Positions 14,902 to 21,087 of a stretch of DNA of 25,704 nt are shown here, in pieces; position 1 is the first letter of the stretch, and every line of letters begins with the position of its first letter. A program made the translations under genes and the position numbers. Origin of the DNA: a virus; IMG/VR virus record IMGVR_UViG_3300033143_001684, positions 1 to 25,704 of that record; one strand, 5' to 3'. The notes under the pieces were generated by a model, which ran no database searches, was not told the origin of the DNA, and saw nothing but the letters and a program-made list of their open reading frames with translations.

Positions 14902-15456
14902 ATGAATTATGATCGATACGCGCACAAAATTTATGAGTGGAACAAGACAGTGGGTTGGTGGGATGACCCTGACCGTTGCCTGTACCAGACGCTTCAACTG
15001 GTCTCTACGGAGATAGCAGAAGCCACGGAAGGAGAGCGAAAAGACCTGTGGGATACTCACCTACCTGATCGAAAAATGGGGGAAGTGGAATTGGCTGATG
15101 CGCTGATTCGTCTTCTGGATTTTGGTGCTCACCTAAACCTGAAATTCGATTGGAAGGTTGACGGTCATGGATGGGCAACGGAAGCCTGTACGATTGGCAA
15201 AAAACATCTTGCTATCAACATGTGTCTGATGGAGTTGGTCAGGGCTTACGTTATGTTTTCGGATAAAGGATGTGCGGGGGAGAAAGAAGCCTTGATGATT
15301 TTGTTCTATTCGATGACGATCCAGACGATTGCGAATGTTGCCGAAAGTCAAGGTTACAATCTTGAAGCTGCAACCAATGACAAGATGATTTACAACACTG
15401 AGCGGTTGGATCACAAGCGGGAGAACCGTGCTGCATCCAATGGCAAAAAATTCTAG
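14902..15456 (+). CDS. MazG-like all-alpha NTP pyrophosphohydrolase
   Basis: 184 aa. The core STEIAEATEGERKDL ... GEVELADALIRLLD shows the E-x-x-E and E-x-x-D magnesium-binding pattern of the MazG/all-alpha NTP-PPase superfamily. These enzymes hydrolyse (d)NTPs to monophosphates, and phage versions help reshape the nucleotide pool or host ppGpp. Residues 1-30 are aromatic (YEWNKTVGWWDD), usual for the family's first helix. Next to ThyX and a modification pair, pool sanitising for modified pyrimidines is plausible. The start ATG 14902 has GGAG about ten nt upstream in a GAGAAATG context. Confidence 0.75.
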   Translation: MNYDRYAHKIYEWNKTVGWWDDPDRCLYQTLQLVSTEIAEATEGERKDLWDTHLPDRKMGEVELADALIRLLDFGAHLNLKFDWKVDGHGWATEACTIGKKHLAINMCLMELVRAYVMFSDKGCAGEKEALMILFYSMTIQTIANVAESQGYNLEAATNDKMIYNTERLDHKRENRAASNGKKF

Positions 15457-15466
15457 GAGACTGATG

Positions 15467-15676
15467 ATGGAAAAGAAACAATGTGGTGATTGCTATCATT
15501 GGGAATTAACTGCGGGGGCAGTGCAACACGGGGAATGTTGTGCTACCCCTCCCAAGGTAATTCTTCAACATGATGGTGAGTTTGAATCTCACTTTCCTAC
15601 TACTGCTGCAAGTGAGCGGTGTGGGTTTTGGAGAGCATTGGAGACCAAGGAGGCTCCTGAACATGGAGCGGGGTGA
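15467..15676 (+). CDS. Small zinc-ribbon-like protein, 69 aa
   Basis: Cysteine-rich protein starting MEKKQCGDCYHW with C6-x2-C9, then GECCATPP and a final ERCGFW, a pattern seen in small phage or plasmid zinc proteins. The ATG at 15467 lies six nt after AGGAGA; the adjacent ATG 15464 is only three nt away. The gene's end overlaps ThyX by 14 nt and contains the strong AAGGAGG used by ThyX. No function assigned. Confidence 0.72.
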   Translation: MEKKQCGDCYHWELTAGAVQHGECCATPPKVILQHDGEFESHFPTTAASERCGFWRALETKEAPEHGAG

Positions 15677-16334
15677 CAGTGTAAAGGTACTTGATCACGG
15701 GCTTGTCAGGCTCATTGATTACATGGGGGGTGATCTGGCTATCAGTCGGAACGCTCGTGTCTCCTATGATGCCCCTGCGAGGGAAGAGGATAAGGGTCTG
15801 ATTGAATACCTGATGAAGAACGGACACAACACACCATTTGAATCAACGTGTGTGACCTTCGAAGTGAAGGCTCCTATATTCGTCTTCAGGCAGTGGCACA
15901 GGCACAGGACACAATCCTATAATGAATTGTCTGCACGGTACAGGGAGCTTCCTGATGAGTGCTATCTTCCTGAACTGAAGGTGATCACCAAACAGCACAC
16001 GGACAACAAGCAGATGAGAACCAAGGAAGAACACCCTGAGTCGGGTGAGATTCAAATTGCTATTCAGGCTGCTAATAGGGCATCGTTTCAGGTGTACAAG
16101 CATTTACTTGCAGGAGATTGCCCCCGTGAATTGGCGCGGTCTGTGCTGCCTGTGGGAACCTACAGCCACATGTTTGCAACTGCTAACCTCTTCAACTGGT
16201 ATCGATTCTGCAAGGAGAGAAGCCACACACACGCTCAGTACGAGATTCAAGTGTATAGTGATGTCATCCTTGAGTTTCTTGAAGGGATCGCTCCTATCGC
16301 AACTGAGGCATTCAGACGGAAGTATGAATTATGA
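15663..16334 (+). CDS. thyX: Flavin-dependent thymidylate synthase ThyX
   Basis: Makes dTMP from dUMP using methylene-tetrahydrofolate, FAD and NADPH. The 223-aa protein has the diagnostic ThyX motif RHRTQSYNELSARY (80-93, RHRxxSxNExSxRY), and the C-terminal half has the family's ARSVLPVGTYSHMFATANLFNW segment. Start ATG 15663 has AAGGAGG nine nt upstream, one of the strongest ribosome sites in the window. Phage ThyX usually boosts thymidine for replication; next to the modification pair it might instead act on a modified pyrimidine, but the active-site motif is canonical. A dyad copy follows the stop directly. Confidence 0.95.
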   Translation: MERGDSVKVLDHGLVRLIDYMGGDLAISRNARVSYDAPAREEDKGLIEYLMKNGHNTPFESTCVTFEVKAPIFVFRQWHRHRTQSYNELSARYRELPDECYLPELKVITKQHTDNKQMRTKEEHPESGEIQIAIQAANRASFQVYKHLLAGDCPRELARSVLPVGTYSHMFATANLFNWYRFCKERSHTHAQYEIQVYSDVILEFLEGIAPIATEAFRRKYEL

Positions 16335-16351
16335 TTGATCTTAGTATCAAA
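16334..16351 (-). repeat. Dispersed 18-bp dyad, copy 4 (inverted, intergenic)
   Basis: ATTGATCTTAGTATCAAA, reverse of the consensus with one end mismatch. It fills the whole gap between thyX and the next start, leaving no room for a ribosome site. Confidence 0.75.
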
Positions 16352-16614
16352 TGAGCTATCTGGGAAACTTCTTTATCTGCTCGTGGGCTTTGGTACGTGC
16401 TTACGCTTATACATTACTGCATCCGTTCAGGTGTCAGGTTTGCACTCAATACAAAGAAGCACGGCATGAAGGGGAGTGGGATGTTATTTTTATCGGGGTA
16501 GTAGAACGGAAGGTTGAACAGCATCCTAATTTTCCTGCCGGGAGATATGTGTGGTTGCCATGTCGTACCTATTGGGGGGAATTCAATAATGAACTGAGGG
16601 GGTATGATCGATGA
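16351..16614 (+). CDS. Unknown protein with hydrophobic N-terminus, 87 aa
   Basis: The first 25 residues (YLGNFFICSWALVRAYAYTLL) could be a membrane segment or hydrophobic helix; a C28-x2-C31 pair and C71 may bind metal. I know no family. ATG 16351 is the first in frame but is preceded only by the dyad repeat, with no purine-rich ribosome site, so initiation may be leaderless-like, coupled or further downstream. It ends in an ATGA junction with the next gene. Confidence 0.6.
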   Translation: MSYLGNFFICSWALVRAYAYTLLHPFRCQVCTQYKEARHEGEWDVIFIGVVERKVEQHPNFPAGRYVWLPCRTYWGEFNNELRGYDR

Positions 16615-16796
16615 ACGGTTTCCAACTAAACATATTGGCAAGGGCAGACACTCATTCTGAAAAACTGAGTGAGTGGGAACAGCATTTTGTTGAGTCTCTT
16701 TTGGAGCAGGATCAGGAAGAGTATGAATTGTCTGATGCCCAAAACAAAAAGCTGAATGACATTAGCACTGCTTTGATTCACAAAGGAGTCAAATAA
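16611..16796 (+). CDS. Small unknown protein, 61 aa
   Basis: Acidic helical protein (EQHFVESLLEQDQEEYELSD) with no recognised family. Start ATG overlaps the previous stop (ATGA), so translational coupling is likely. The sequence has no membrane segment or cysteine. Confidence 0.68.
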   Translation: MNGFQLNILARADTHSEKLSEWEQHFVESLLEQDQEEYELSDAQNKKLNDISTALIHKGVK

Positions 16797-16822
16797 CTTT
16801 ACCAACATCTAGGGGATAGATA

Positions 16823-17113
16823 ATGGCTGAATTTCTCGGACAAGACAAAACACACGAACCCGCTTATGAAGATGGGATGGGAAACATGGGCAAACCGATT
16901 CCTGATTTCAGGCGAGAGAATGCCTATCAGGATTGCAAAGCAATGGGGTTAGGCTCTGCTGATGCTATGGCTGCTGTGAGTGAGACTGCTGAGCAACTGG
17001 AACGTGACAAGCCTTATGAAGCGATGGGGAGAGGTATGAAGTATCTTGACCTGATTGGAACCTATCGTTTGTTTGCGGTGCTACTGGTTTCCTTGGAGAA
17101 GGTTGAAACATGA
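16823..17113 (+). CDS. Small unknown protein, 96 aa
   Basis: Soluble protein with a Gly/Pro-rich start (GMGNMGKPIPDFRR) and helical remainder, ending in a hydrophobic helix (LIGTYRLFAVLLVSL). No family recognised. AGGGG lies seven nt before ATG 16823. The stop overlaps the start of the cysteine-cluster gene (ATGA). Confidence 0.68.
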   Translation: MAEFLGQDKTHEPAYEDGMGNMGKPIPDFRRENAYQDCKAMGLGSADAMAAVSETAEQLERDKPYEAMGRGMKYLDLIGTYRLFAVLLVSLEKVET

Positions 17114-17550
17114 GTGAGGCTGAGTCATCGAATCACCTTAGCTTTAATTGTGTGATTGAAGGGCAACGATGCACGAAATGTTGTGAGGCAATTCATCTAC
17201 CTATTGAACATGTTGTTAAGATCGTGAAAGGGAATGTGTGTGATACCGATACAATACTTTTGAAATACTGGCGTAGGATATCAAAGCGGGTAGCCAAGAA
17301 AATCAATCCCTACATGTTCAGCAACACATGGAGCGAAGACCAAAGGGGTTTTGTCAATCAACGGGCAGGGTTCTTCAAGTGTCTTGCCCTAAAGGATGGA
17401 CGCTGCACGATATACGATGACAGACCTTTTGCTTGTCGGGATTTTGCGGGGCATGGAATGTATGCGTTTGAGTGTGCAACTGAGAATTATGAAAAGCAAC
17501 TAATCGAAAGCGCGAAAGCGAAACCGGAGAAAATTGATGGAATTGTTTGA
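17110..17550 (+). CDS. YkgJ-type cysteine-cluster protein
   Basis: 146 aa with the YkgJ family pattern: C14, C21-x2-C24-C25 in GQRCTKCCEAIHLP and the second set FKCLALKDGRC ... RPFACRDF. These proteins bind zinc or an iron-sulphur cluster; activities are poorly defined, and phage members occur in modification or nucleotide clusters. All the cysteines of the family motif appear present. Coupled upstream by ATGA and overlapping the next gene by 14 nt. Confidence 0.8.
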   Translation: MSEAESSNHLSFNCVIEGQRCTKCCEAIHLPIEHVVKIVKGNVCDTDTILLKYWRRISKRVAKKINPYMFSNTWSEDQRGFVNQRAGFFKCLALKDGRCTIYDDRPFACRDFAGHGMYAFECATENYEKQLIESAKAKPEKIDGIV

Positions 17551-17758
17551 AGAAAAGATTGGTGCAATCCTGACAGATTTTCGGGATCACAAAACGAATT
17601 ACCCTCAAGCGATTATTCAAATTGAAAATCTGATTCTTGATCGATTGGGTTTTACTTTGTGCTTGGCTGATCGAGCATTGAAAATTGAAAGGCAGACCAC
17701 CCAAAACATCAAGAAGAATTTGGAAGAGATTCGTGATGCTCAAAAAAAGAGGAACTAA
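17537..17758 (+). CDS. Small helical protein, 73 aa
   Basis: MELFEEKIGAILTDF followed by helical segments and a basic C-terminus (QKKRN). GGAG lies seven nt before ATG 17537; TTG 17534 is less likely. No family recognised; it may be a small adaptor. Confidence 0.65.
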   Translation: MELFEEKIGAILTDFRDHKTNYPQAIIQIENLILDRLGFTLCLADRALKIERQTTQNIKKNLEEIRDAQKKRN

Positions 17759-17761
17759 GTG

Positions 17762-18025
17762 ATGACAGACGAAATACCAAATCAAAAAATCAAGGTCAAA
17801 ATTGAACCTGCTAAGCCTCTTGCTTATCGGTGGTTGAACATGGACACCCAAGAGTTTTTGAAGTCGGGGGAATTGTTGGCTGCTGAGTTCAAAGGCATCA
17901 AGCATCTGGTCAGGATGATTCCTGCCCTACCCCAATACAATCAGATTTTATGTGCTGCGGGTACAAGAGAATTTACAGCACAGGAAGCAGTTCAAACTTG
18001 CAGAAAGCTGACAGGTGTAATATGA
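17762..18025 (+). CDS. Small unknown protein, 87 aa
   Basis: Starts MTDEIPNQKIKVKIEP; no recognised domain. I use ATG 17762, which follows an AGAGGAA site, instead of GTG 17759. Ends in an ATGA overlap with the nuclease-like gene, suggesting coupled expression. Confidence 0.68.
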   Translation: MTDEIPNQKIKVKIEPAKPLAYRWLNMDTQEFLKSGELLAAEFKGIKHLVRMIPALPQYNQILCAAGTREFTAQEAVQTCRKLTGVI

Positions 18026-18534
18026 CACCCAATGATTTGACGCTTGCATTTCATCGGACTCAACAACAACGATATGAGTTCATGATTCCCAACAGCCATT
18101 TTCAACAAGGATATGAAATGGACATTTTCTGTGTGAGGACAACAAGCCGAATGGTTGAGGAAATTGAAATTAAAACTTCACGTTCTGATTTCTTGGCTGA
18201 CTTCAGGAAGACGGTAGGCAGGAACAGATTGAAACATGCTGCCCTTGAGAGCGGTCAACTGCTTGCCAACTATTTTTGCTTTCTGGTTCCTCATGATTTG
18301 CTGACAAAAATTCAGGATGACATCCCTGACTATTGCGGAATTTATACCGGGTACAATGCACGGGATTTCAGGAACGTGGAAAGCGGGATGATTAGACGGA
18401 TCAGAAACCCGAAGAGGCTACACAAAAATAAACCCTCCAAGGAATTGCTGTACAAAAAAACAAAGGGGGCAACATTCAGATATTGGAGCTTAGCACATGA
18501 ACGACACACCCAAAGGCAGGAAGAGCAGACTTAA
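18022..18534 (+). CDS. PD-(D/E)XK nuclease-like protein (MmcB-like)
   Basis: 170 aa. The core YEMDIFCVRT ... EEIEIKTSRSDFLADFRK gives D34, E49 and K51, the D...E-x-K pattern, with the KTSRSDFLADFRK continuation seen in MmcB-like DNA repair proteins and some restriction-type nucleases. The C-terminus is basic (RRIRNPKRLHKNKPSK), fit for DNA contact. It could act in repair or in degrading host DNA. Start ATG 18022 overlaps the previous stop. It overlaps the next gene by 38 nt. Confidence 0.72.
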   Translation: MTPNDLTLAFHRTQQQRYEFMIPNSHFQQGYEMDIFCVRTTSRMVEEIEIKTSRSDFLADFRKTVGRNRLKHAALESGQLLANYFCFLVPHDLLTKIQDDIPDYCGIYTGYNARDFRNVESGMIRRIRNPKRLHKNKPSKELLYKKTKGATFRYWSLAHERHTQRQEEQT

Positions 18535-18709
18535 TCCGTTTGACTCTGGGTGGAACTGTGTGACCTGTGGTGCATACGTTGCTTCTAGTTTTGAAGATGG
18601 GTTTCCTGTGTCACGGTATTGGAGACCACAAACACAACCGGACATCATTGAAGCTTTCTGTGGGGCTGTGTGTGGGTTGAAGGATTACGAGGAAAACAAA
18701 AATGCATGA
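18497..18709 (+). CDS. Small zinc-binding protein, 70 aa
   Basis: C21-x2-C24 (NCVTCG) and a later CGAVC give a treble-clef-like cysteine set around a central acidic/aromatic stretch. Start ATG 18497 has GGAG eight nt upstream (18485-18488). Function unknown; it sits between the nuclease-like gene and the zinc-ribbon gene, with overlaps on both sides. Confidence 0.7.
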   Translation: MNDTPKGRKSRLNPFDSGWNCVTCGAYVASSFEDGFPVSRYWRPQTQPDIIEAFCGAVCGLKDYEENKNA

Positions 18710-18968
18710 ATGCCAACACTCAAAACGTAGGTGTGTTGATACGAGACCTTGCGAGGGGTACACAAGAAGACGGTGGGTGTGTCACTTCTGTAAAAAACGG
18801 TTCAGTACCATAGAGGTTGAAGTTGATCTTCGTGCGGGTCAGTCGGCTATGGATGCCCTGAAGGAGCAGTATGGTAAGCAGATAGACAGGAAAGAATTAG
18901 ATCGCGCTATCGAGCTTCTAGGACGTATCAAGGACGGTCAGACCTCAGAGGATGATTCAACTAATTGA
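18702..18968 (+). CDS. NrdR-like zinc-ribbon protein
   Basis: 88 aa. MHECQHSKRRCVDTRPCEGY ... RRRWVCHFCKKRFST resembles the zinc ribbon of NrdR, the bacterial repressor of ribonucleotide reductase genes (CPxC ... RRRECxxCxxRFTT), but the ATP-cone domain of NrdR is missing and the rest is a short helical segment. A phage protein using only this ribbon could bind DNA or mimic NrdR. The similarity is confined to about 35 residues, so NrdR function is not claimed. It overlaps the preceding gene by 8 nt and ends the operon. Confidence 0.7.
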   Translation: MHECQHSKRRCVDTRPCEGYTRRRWVCHFCKKRFSTIEVEVDLRAGQSAMDALKEQYGKQIDRKELDRAIELLGRIKDGQTSEDDSTN

Positions 18969-18983
18969 TATTATTGACTAAAG

Positions 18984-19030
18984 TGTGACGTAGTTCCATT
19001 GTAAAATATTTGTCAATGACTATACTTAAC
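18984..19030 (+). promoter_or_regulatory. Promoter cassette C1
   Basis: Contains TGTGA (18984-18988) with a degenerate partner, ATTTGTCAATGA (19008-) and TATACT (19021-19026), followed by an A-rich leader AAACAAACACGAGAAAAG before ATG 19057. Same organisation as three later cassettes, but the TGTGA-to-ATTTGTCA distance is 24 instead of 33 bp. The -35 element is not a classical one. Confidence 0.6.
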
Positions 19031-19056
19031 TTACTTAAACAAACACGAGAAAAGAA

Positions 19057-19212
19057 ATGATCAACGAACTGATGAGCAACGAACTGAAAACTGAAGAAAC
19101 TGTTGACATGATCCACACAACTTCAGAAAAGGAAATCAGAGTAACAGCTTCAAAAGTTGACAGCATGAAAGCTCTGGGTTTCAAAGTCGGAACTTACGAG
19201 TGGACTGCTTAA
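19057..19212 (+). CDS. Small unknown protein, 51 aa
   Basis: A 51-codon gene, starting MINELMSNELKTEETV and ending KVGTYEWTA. It is supported by cassette C1 immediately upstream, the same leader that precedes other small genes here, and by an intrinsic terminator 27 nt downstream, making a complete single-gene unit. Function unknown. Its repeated NEL start and helical character suggest a small regulatory or host-interaction protein, but nothing in the sequence decides this. Confidence 0.75.
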   Translation: MINELMSNELKTEETVDMIHTTSEKEIRVTASKVDSMKALGFKVGTYEWTA

Positions 19213-19239
19213 CACCAAACATCATTTGAGTTTTACCTT

Positions 19240-19264
19240 AGCCCCCTCACAGGGGCTTTTTTTT
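19240..19264 (+). terminator. Intrinsic terminator
   Basis: AGCCCC / GGGGCT stem with 6-nt loop and eight T. Its stem is identical to that of the terminator at 4428. Confidence 0.9.
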
Positions 19265-19275
19265 GTCTTCAATAA

Positions 19276-19343
19276 TGTGAATTACATCACACCGAAAGTT
19301 CAGCAATTATTTGTCAATGATGTATACTTTAGAGACTGAAACA
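19276..19343 (+). promoter_or_regulatory. Promoter cassette C2 (68-bp exact repeat with C4)
   Basis: Identical over 68 bp to 20219-20286. It holds TGTGA-ATTACA-TCACA (19276-19291), ATTTGTCAATGA (from 19309) and TATACTTTA (from 19323). The TGTGA-N6-TCACA palindrome equals the consensus CRP-cAMP site core. Its centre lies roughly 50 bp from the start site predicted by TATACT. It drives the gene at 19364. Confidence 0.7.
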
Positions 19344-19363
19344 GAAACACACGAGACACTGAC

Positions 19364-19588
19364 ATGAAAAAAGAAGCAACCAACATAACGGTACTGAAGG
19401 ACTTCGACGGACTGAACCCCAACACAGTAGAGGTTGTCAGTCGCATGGTTCAACGCTCTGGTTACCGTGACAGCAAGGGTAGACCCCAACAGCAACGCAA
19501 GTGGGTGAGCTACAAGGGCAGCAACAGGAGCGTATTCTTTCTGCCTAACATCGGCAATTGCATATCAATCGATTCTTGGGAGCTTTGA
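19364..19588 (+). CDS. Small basic protein, 74 aa
   Basis: Basic, mixed alpha/beta protein (KKEATNITVLKDF ... RPQQQRKWVSYKGSNRSVFF). The basic centre with QQQRKW could bind nucleic acid. Start ATG 19364 follows cassette C2; no strong AGGAG is present, only the ACACGAG leader common to this module. Its stop codon lies inside the dyad at 19584. No family known. Confidence 0.7.
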   Translation: MKKEATNITVLKDFDGLNPNTVEVVSRMVQRSGYRDSKGRPQQQRKWVSYKGSNRSVFFLPNIGNCISIDSWEL

Positions 19589-19601
19589 TCTTAGTATCAA
19601 A
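19584..19601 (-). repeat. Dispersed 18-bp dyad, copy 5 (inverted, supplies stop codon)
   Basis: TTTGATCTTAGTATCAAA, the most symmetric copy (TTTGAT-N6-ATCAAA). Its TGA is the stop codon of the gene ending at 19588, and cassette C3 begins right after it. Confidence 0.8.
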
Positions 19602-19603
19602 AG

Positions 19604-19670
19604 TGTGAACTAGTTACCCCAAATAACTCAGCAATTATTTGTCAATGATGTATACTTTACATACTGAAAC
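19604..19670 (+). promoter_or_regulatory. Promoter cassette C3
   Basis: TGTGA at 19604 with a degenerate partner, then the block CAGCAATTATTTGTCAATGA and TATACTTTA (19629-19659), identical over 31 bp to cassettes C2 and C4. The leader AAACAAACACGAGAAAAG precedes ATG 19691. Confidence 0.65.
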
Positions 19671-19690
19671 AAACAAACACGAGAAAAGAA

Positions 19691-19912
19691 ATGCAAGATT
19701 CATACATCAAACTTCAACTGAAAGAGACCGACAACGACAACCGCATAGTTGAGCGCGAAATTGACGGAAGCAACCTGATCATGGAGAACGGTGAAGTTGC
19801 CCAGACTCCTGCTGAAATCGAAGTTGAACTTTATTACTGGATGGAAGAACGTGGAGAAGATCAACACGGTTCAAAACTTGATTTGGTTTCTTACTCGGTA
19901 GAGGCTTACTAA
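19691..19912 (+). CDS. Small acidic protein, 73 aa
   Basis: Acidic protein (YYWMEERGEDQHGS) with alternating charged strands at the N-terminus (YIKLQLKETDNDN). No family recognised. Driven by cassette C3. The next gene starts one nucleotide after its stop. Confidence 0.7.
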   Translation: MQDSYIKLQLKETDNDNRIVEREIDGSNLIMENGEVAQTPAEIEVELYYWMEERGEDQHGSKLDLVSYSVEAY

Positions 19913-19913
19913 A

Positions 19914-20216
19914 ATGAAAGCCACCAAGAAAAACGTAGCAGCAGCAATCCTCAAGAAGCACGGTCACAAGGTCGAGCTTTGTAAGGGTGACGGTTATTAT
20001 CATTTTTCTCCTGCTGAATCTGATTGGGAGCTTGCCAAGGTTGAGCCGATTGCACACGCTCAAGAGACAATGGTTTATAGCATGTGGTTGACTGACTATG
20101 ACGTTGATGGTTGGGTTGAAAATTATGAGTATCTGATTTCTACTGCTGAAATGCCTGATCCAGATCATGACTATGACGCTCCTATTGTTATCAAGGTTGG
20201 AAGCGGTATCTATTAA
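19914..20216 (+). CDS. Small unknown protein, 100 aa
   Basis: Starts MKATKKNVAAAILKKHG and has a DGYYHFSPAESDW segment and an acidic YLISTAEMPDPDHDYD region; the family is unknown to me, though the pattern of a short basic start and aspartate/tyrosine rich core suggests a small alpha/beta fold. Cotranscribed with the gene before it from C3. C4 follows three nt after the stop. Confidence 0.7.
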   Translation: MKATKKNVAAAILKKHGHKVELCKGDGYYHFSPAESDWELAKVEPIAHAQETMVYSMWLTDYDVDGWVENYEYLISTAEMPDPDHDYDAPIVIKVGSGIY

Positions 20217-20218
20217 AC

Positions 20219-20286
20219 TGTGAATTACATCACACCGAAAGTTCAGCAATTATTTGTCAATGATGTATACTTTAGAGACTGAAACA
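20219..20286 (+). promoter_or_regulatory. Promoter cassette C4 (68-bp exact repeat with C2)
   Basis: Contains the exact CRP-like TGTGA-ATTACA-TCACA (20219-20234), ATTTGTCAATGA and TATACTTTA (20244-20274 block). It drives the gene at 20307. Confidence 0.7.
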
Positions 20287-20306
20287 AAACAAACACGAGA
20301 AAACAA

Positions 20307-20603
20307 ATGTCACAAGTAGCAAAAATTATTCAAGAGCAAATCGGTGGAAAGGCTTTTTACATGCTTGGCGCGAAAAACCTGCTGAGCCACGGTGAAGAGA
20401 ATGCCCTGAGTTTTCGGATTCGCGGAAGCAAGGCAGTCAACTACATCAAGATCAGCCTGAACGGAAAAGACCTTTACGACATGGAGTTTGGAAAAGTGTG
20501 GGGTCACAACTACAAAGTGGTTGCTACTCACAATGACGTTTATGCTGACATGATGCATGGACTGATCGAAAGCGAAACCGGACTTTACACGAAATTATTT
20601 TAA
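20307..20603 (+). CDS. Widespread small phage/plasmid protein, 98 aa
   Basis: Matches by eye a small family common in phages and plasmids, with IIQEQIGGKAFYMLGAKN, then LSFRI, a central YIKISLNG strand, the motif LYDMEFGKVWG and a C-terminal VYADMMHGLIESETGL. I know no function for it. It has its own promoter cassette and a terminator, so it is a complete unit. Start ATG 20307 follows an ACACGAG leader. Confidence 0.75.
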   Translation: MSQVAKIIQEQIGGKAFYMLGAKNLLSHGEENALSFRIRGSKAVNYIKISLNGKDLYDMEFGKVWGHNYKVVATHNDVYADMMHGLIESETGLYTKLF

Positions 20604-20610
20604 ATCAACT

Positions 20611-20635
20611 GCCCTCTTCGGGGGGCTTCATTTTT
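20611..20635 (+). terminator. Intrinsic terminator with UUCG tetraloop
   Basis: GCCCTC-TTCG-GGGGGC stem of six pairs (one G-U), closed by C(UUCG)G, followed by TTCATTTTT. Confidence 0.88.
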
Positions 20636-20650
20636 AACGAGGAACGAAAA

Positions 20651-20851
20651 ATGAACAAAGAACAAATGAGAAACGGGTTAGTCTTTCTCTATGCCGACAC
20701 CCTGAAGCAGATAGCTGCTAAGGTTGGGCATCCGAATCCTAGACCCCTGAACAAATTGCAAACGATTGCTTTTATCGTGGACAAAGCTGAGCACGGTGAA
20801 AAGCGGGATTACATTGTTCAGTGTGTCAACGAATGCATCAGGAGGAAATAG
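20651..20851 (+). CDS. Small unknown protein, 66 aa
   Basis: Helical basic protein (TLKQIAAKVGHPNPRPLNKLQTI) with an HTH-like or SAP-like feel but no clear match. GAGGAA precedes ATG 20651. Followed by the next gene with an AGGAGG site in its last codons. Confidence 0.68.
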   Translation: MNKEQMRNGLVFLYADTLKQIAAKVGHPNPRPLNKLQTIAFIVDKAEHGEKRDYIVQCVNECIRRK

Positions 20852-20853
20852 AC

Positions 20854-21087
20854 ATGAGTGGACTTTGGAACCAATACGATAGTAAGGAACTGGAAGCGGT
20901 CATTGCTGAGAATTACAAGCAGGGTGACACGCTCAACATCCAGACATCTGAATATGCTTACAACAATGTGCGGGAAGGCTTTCGATTTGATGAAGCTGCT
21001 TCTGCCCCTGCTGTTCGTGCTCTGATCAACAAAGGCATCCTGTCGGGTGAATGCGGTTGGAGATATTATGAGGTGACAGTTTTATGA
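20854..21087 (+). CDS. Small unknown protein, 77 aa
   Basis: MSGLWNQYDSKEL...; mixed alpha/beta, no known family. ATG 20854 has AGGAGG eight nt upstream (20840-20845), whereas the open frame back to 20821 has no such site. Ends in an ATGA junction. Confidence 0.7.
   Translation: MSGLWNQYDSKELEAVIAENYKQGDTLNIQTSEYAYNNVREGFRFDEAASAPAVRALINKGILSGECGWRYYEVTVL

Noticed and set aside
18984-20286. ATTTGTCAAT blocks as -35 boxes of promoters on the - strand
   Set aside because: Reading TTGACA on the - strand gives no acceptable -10 box at 16-18 bp and no leftward gene exists.
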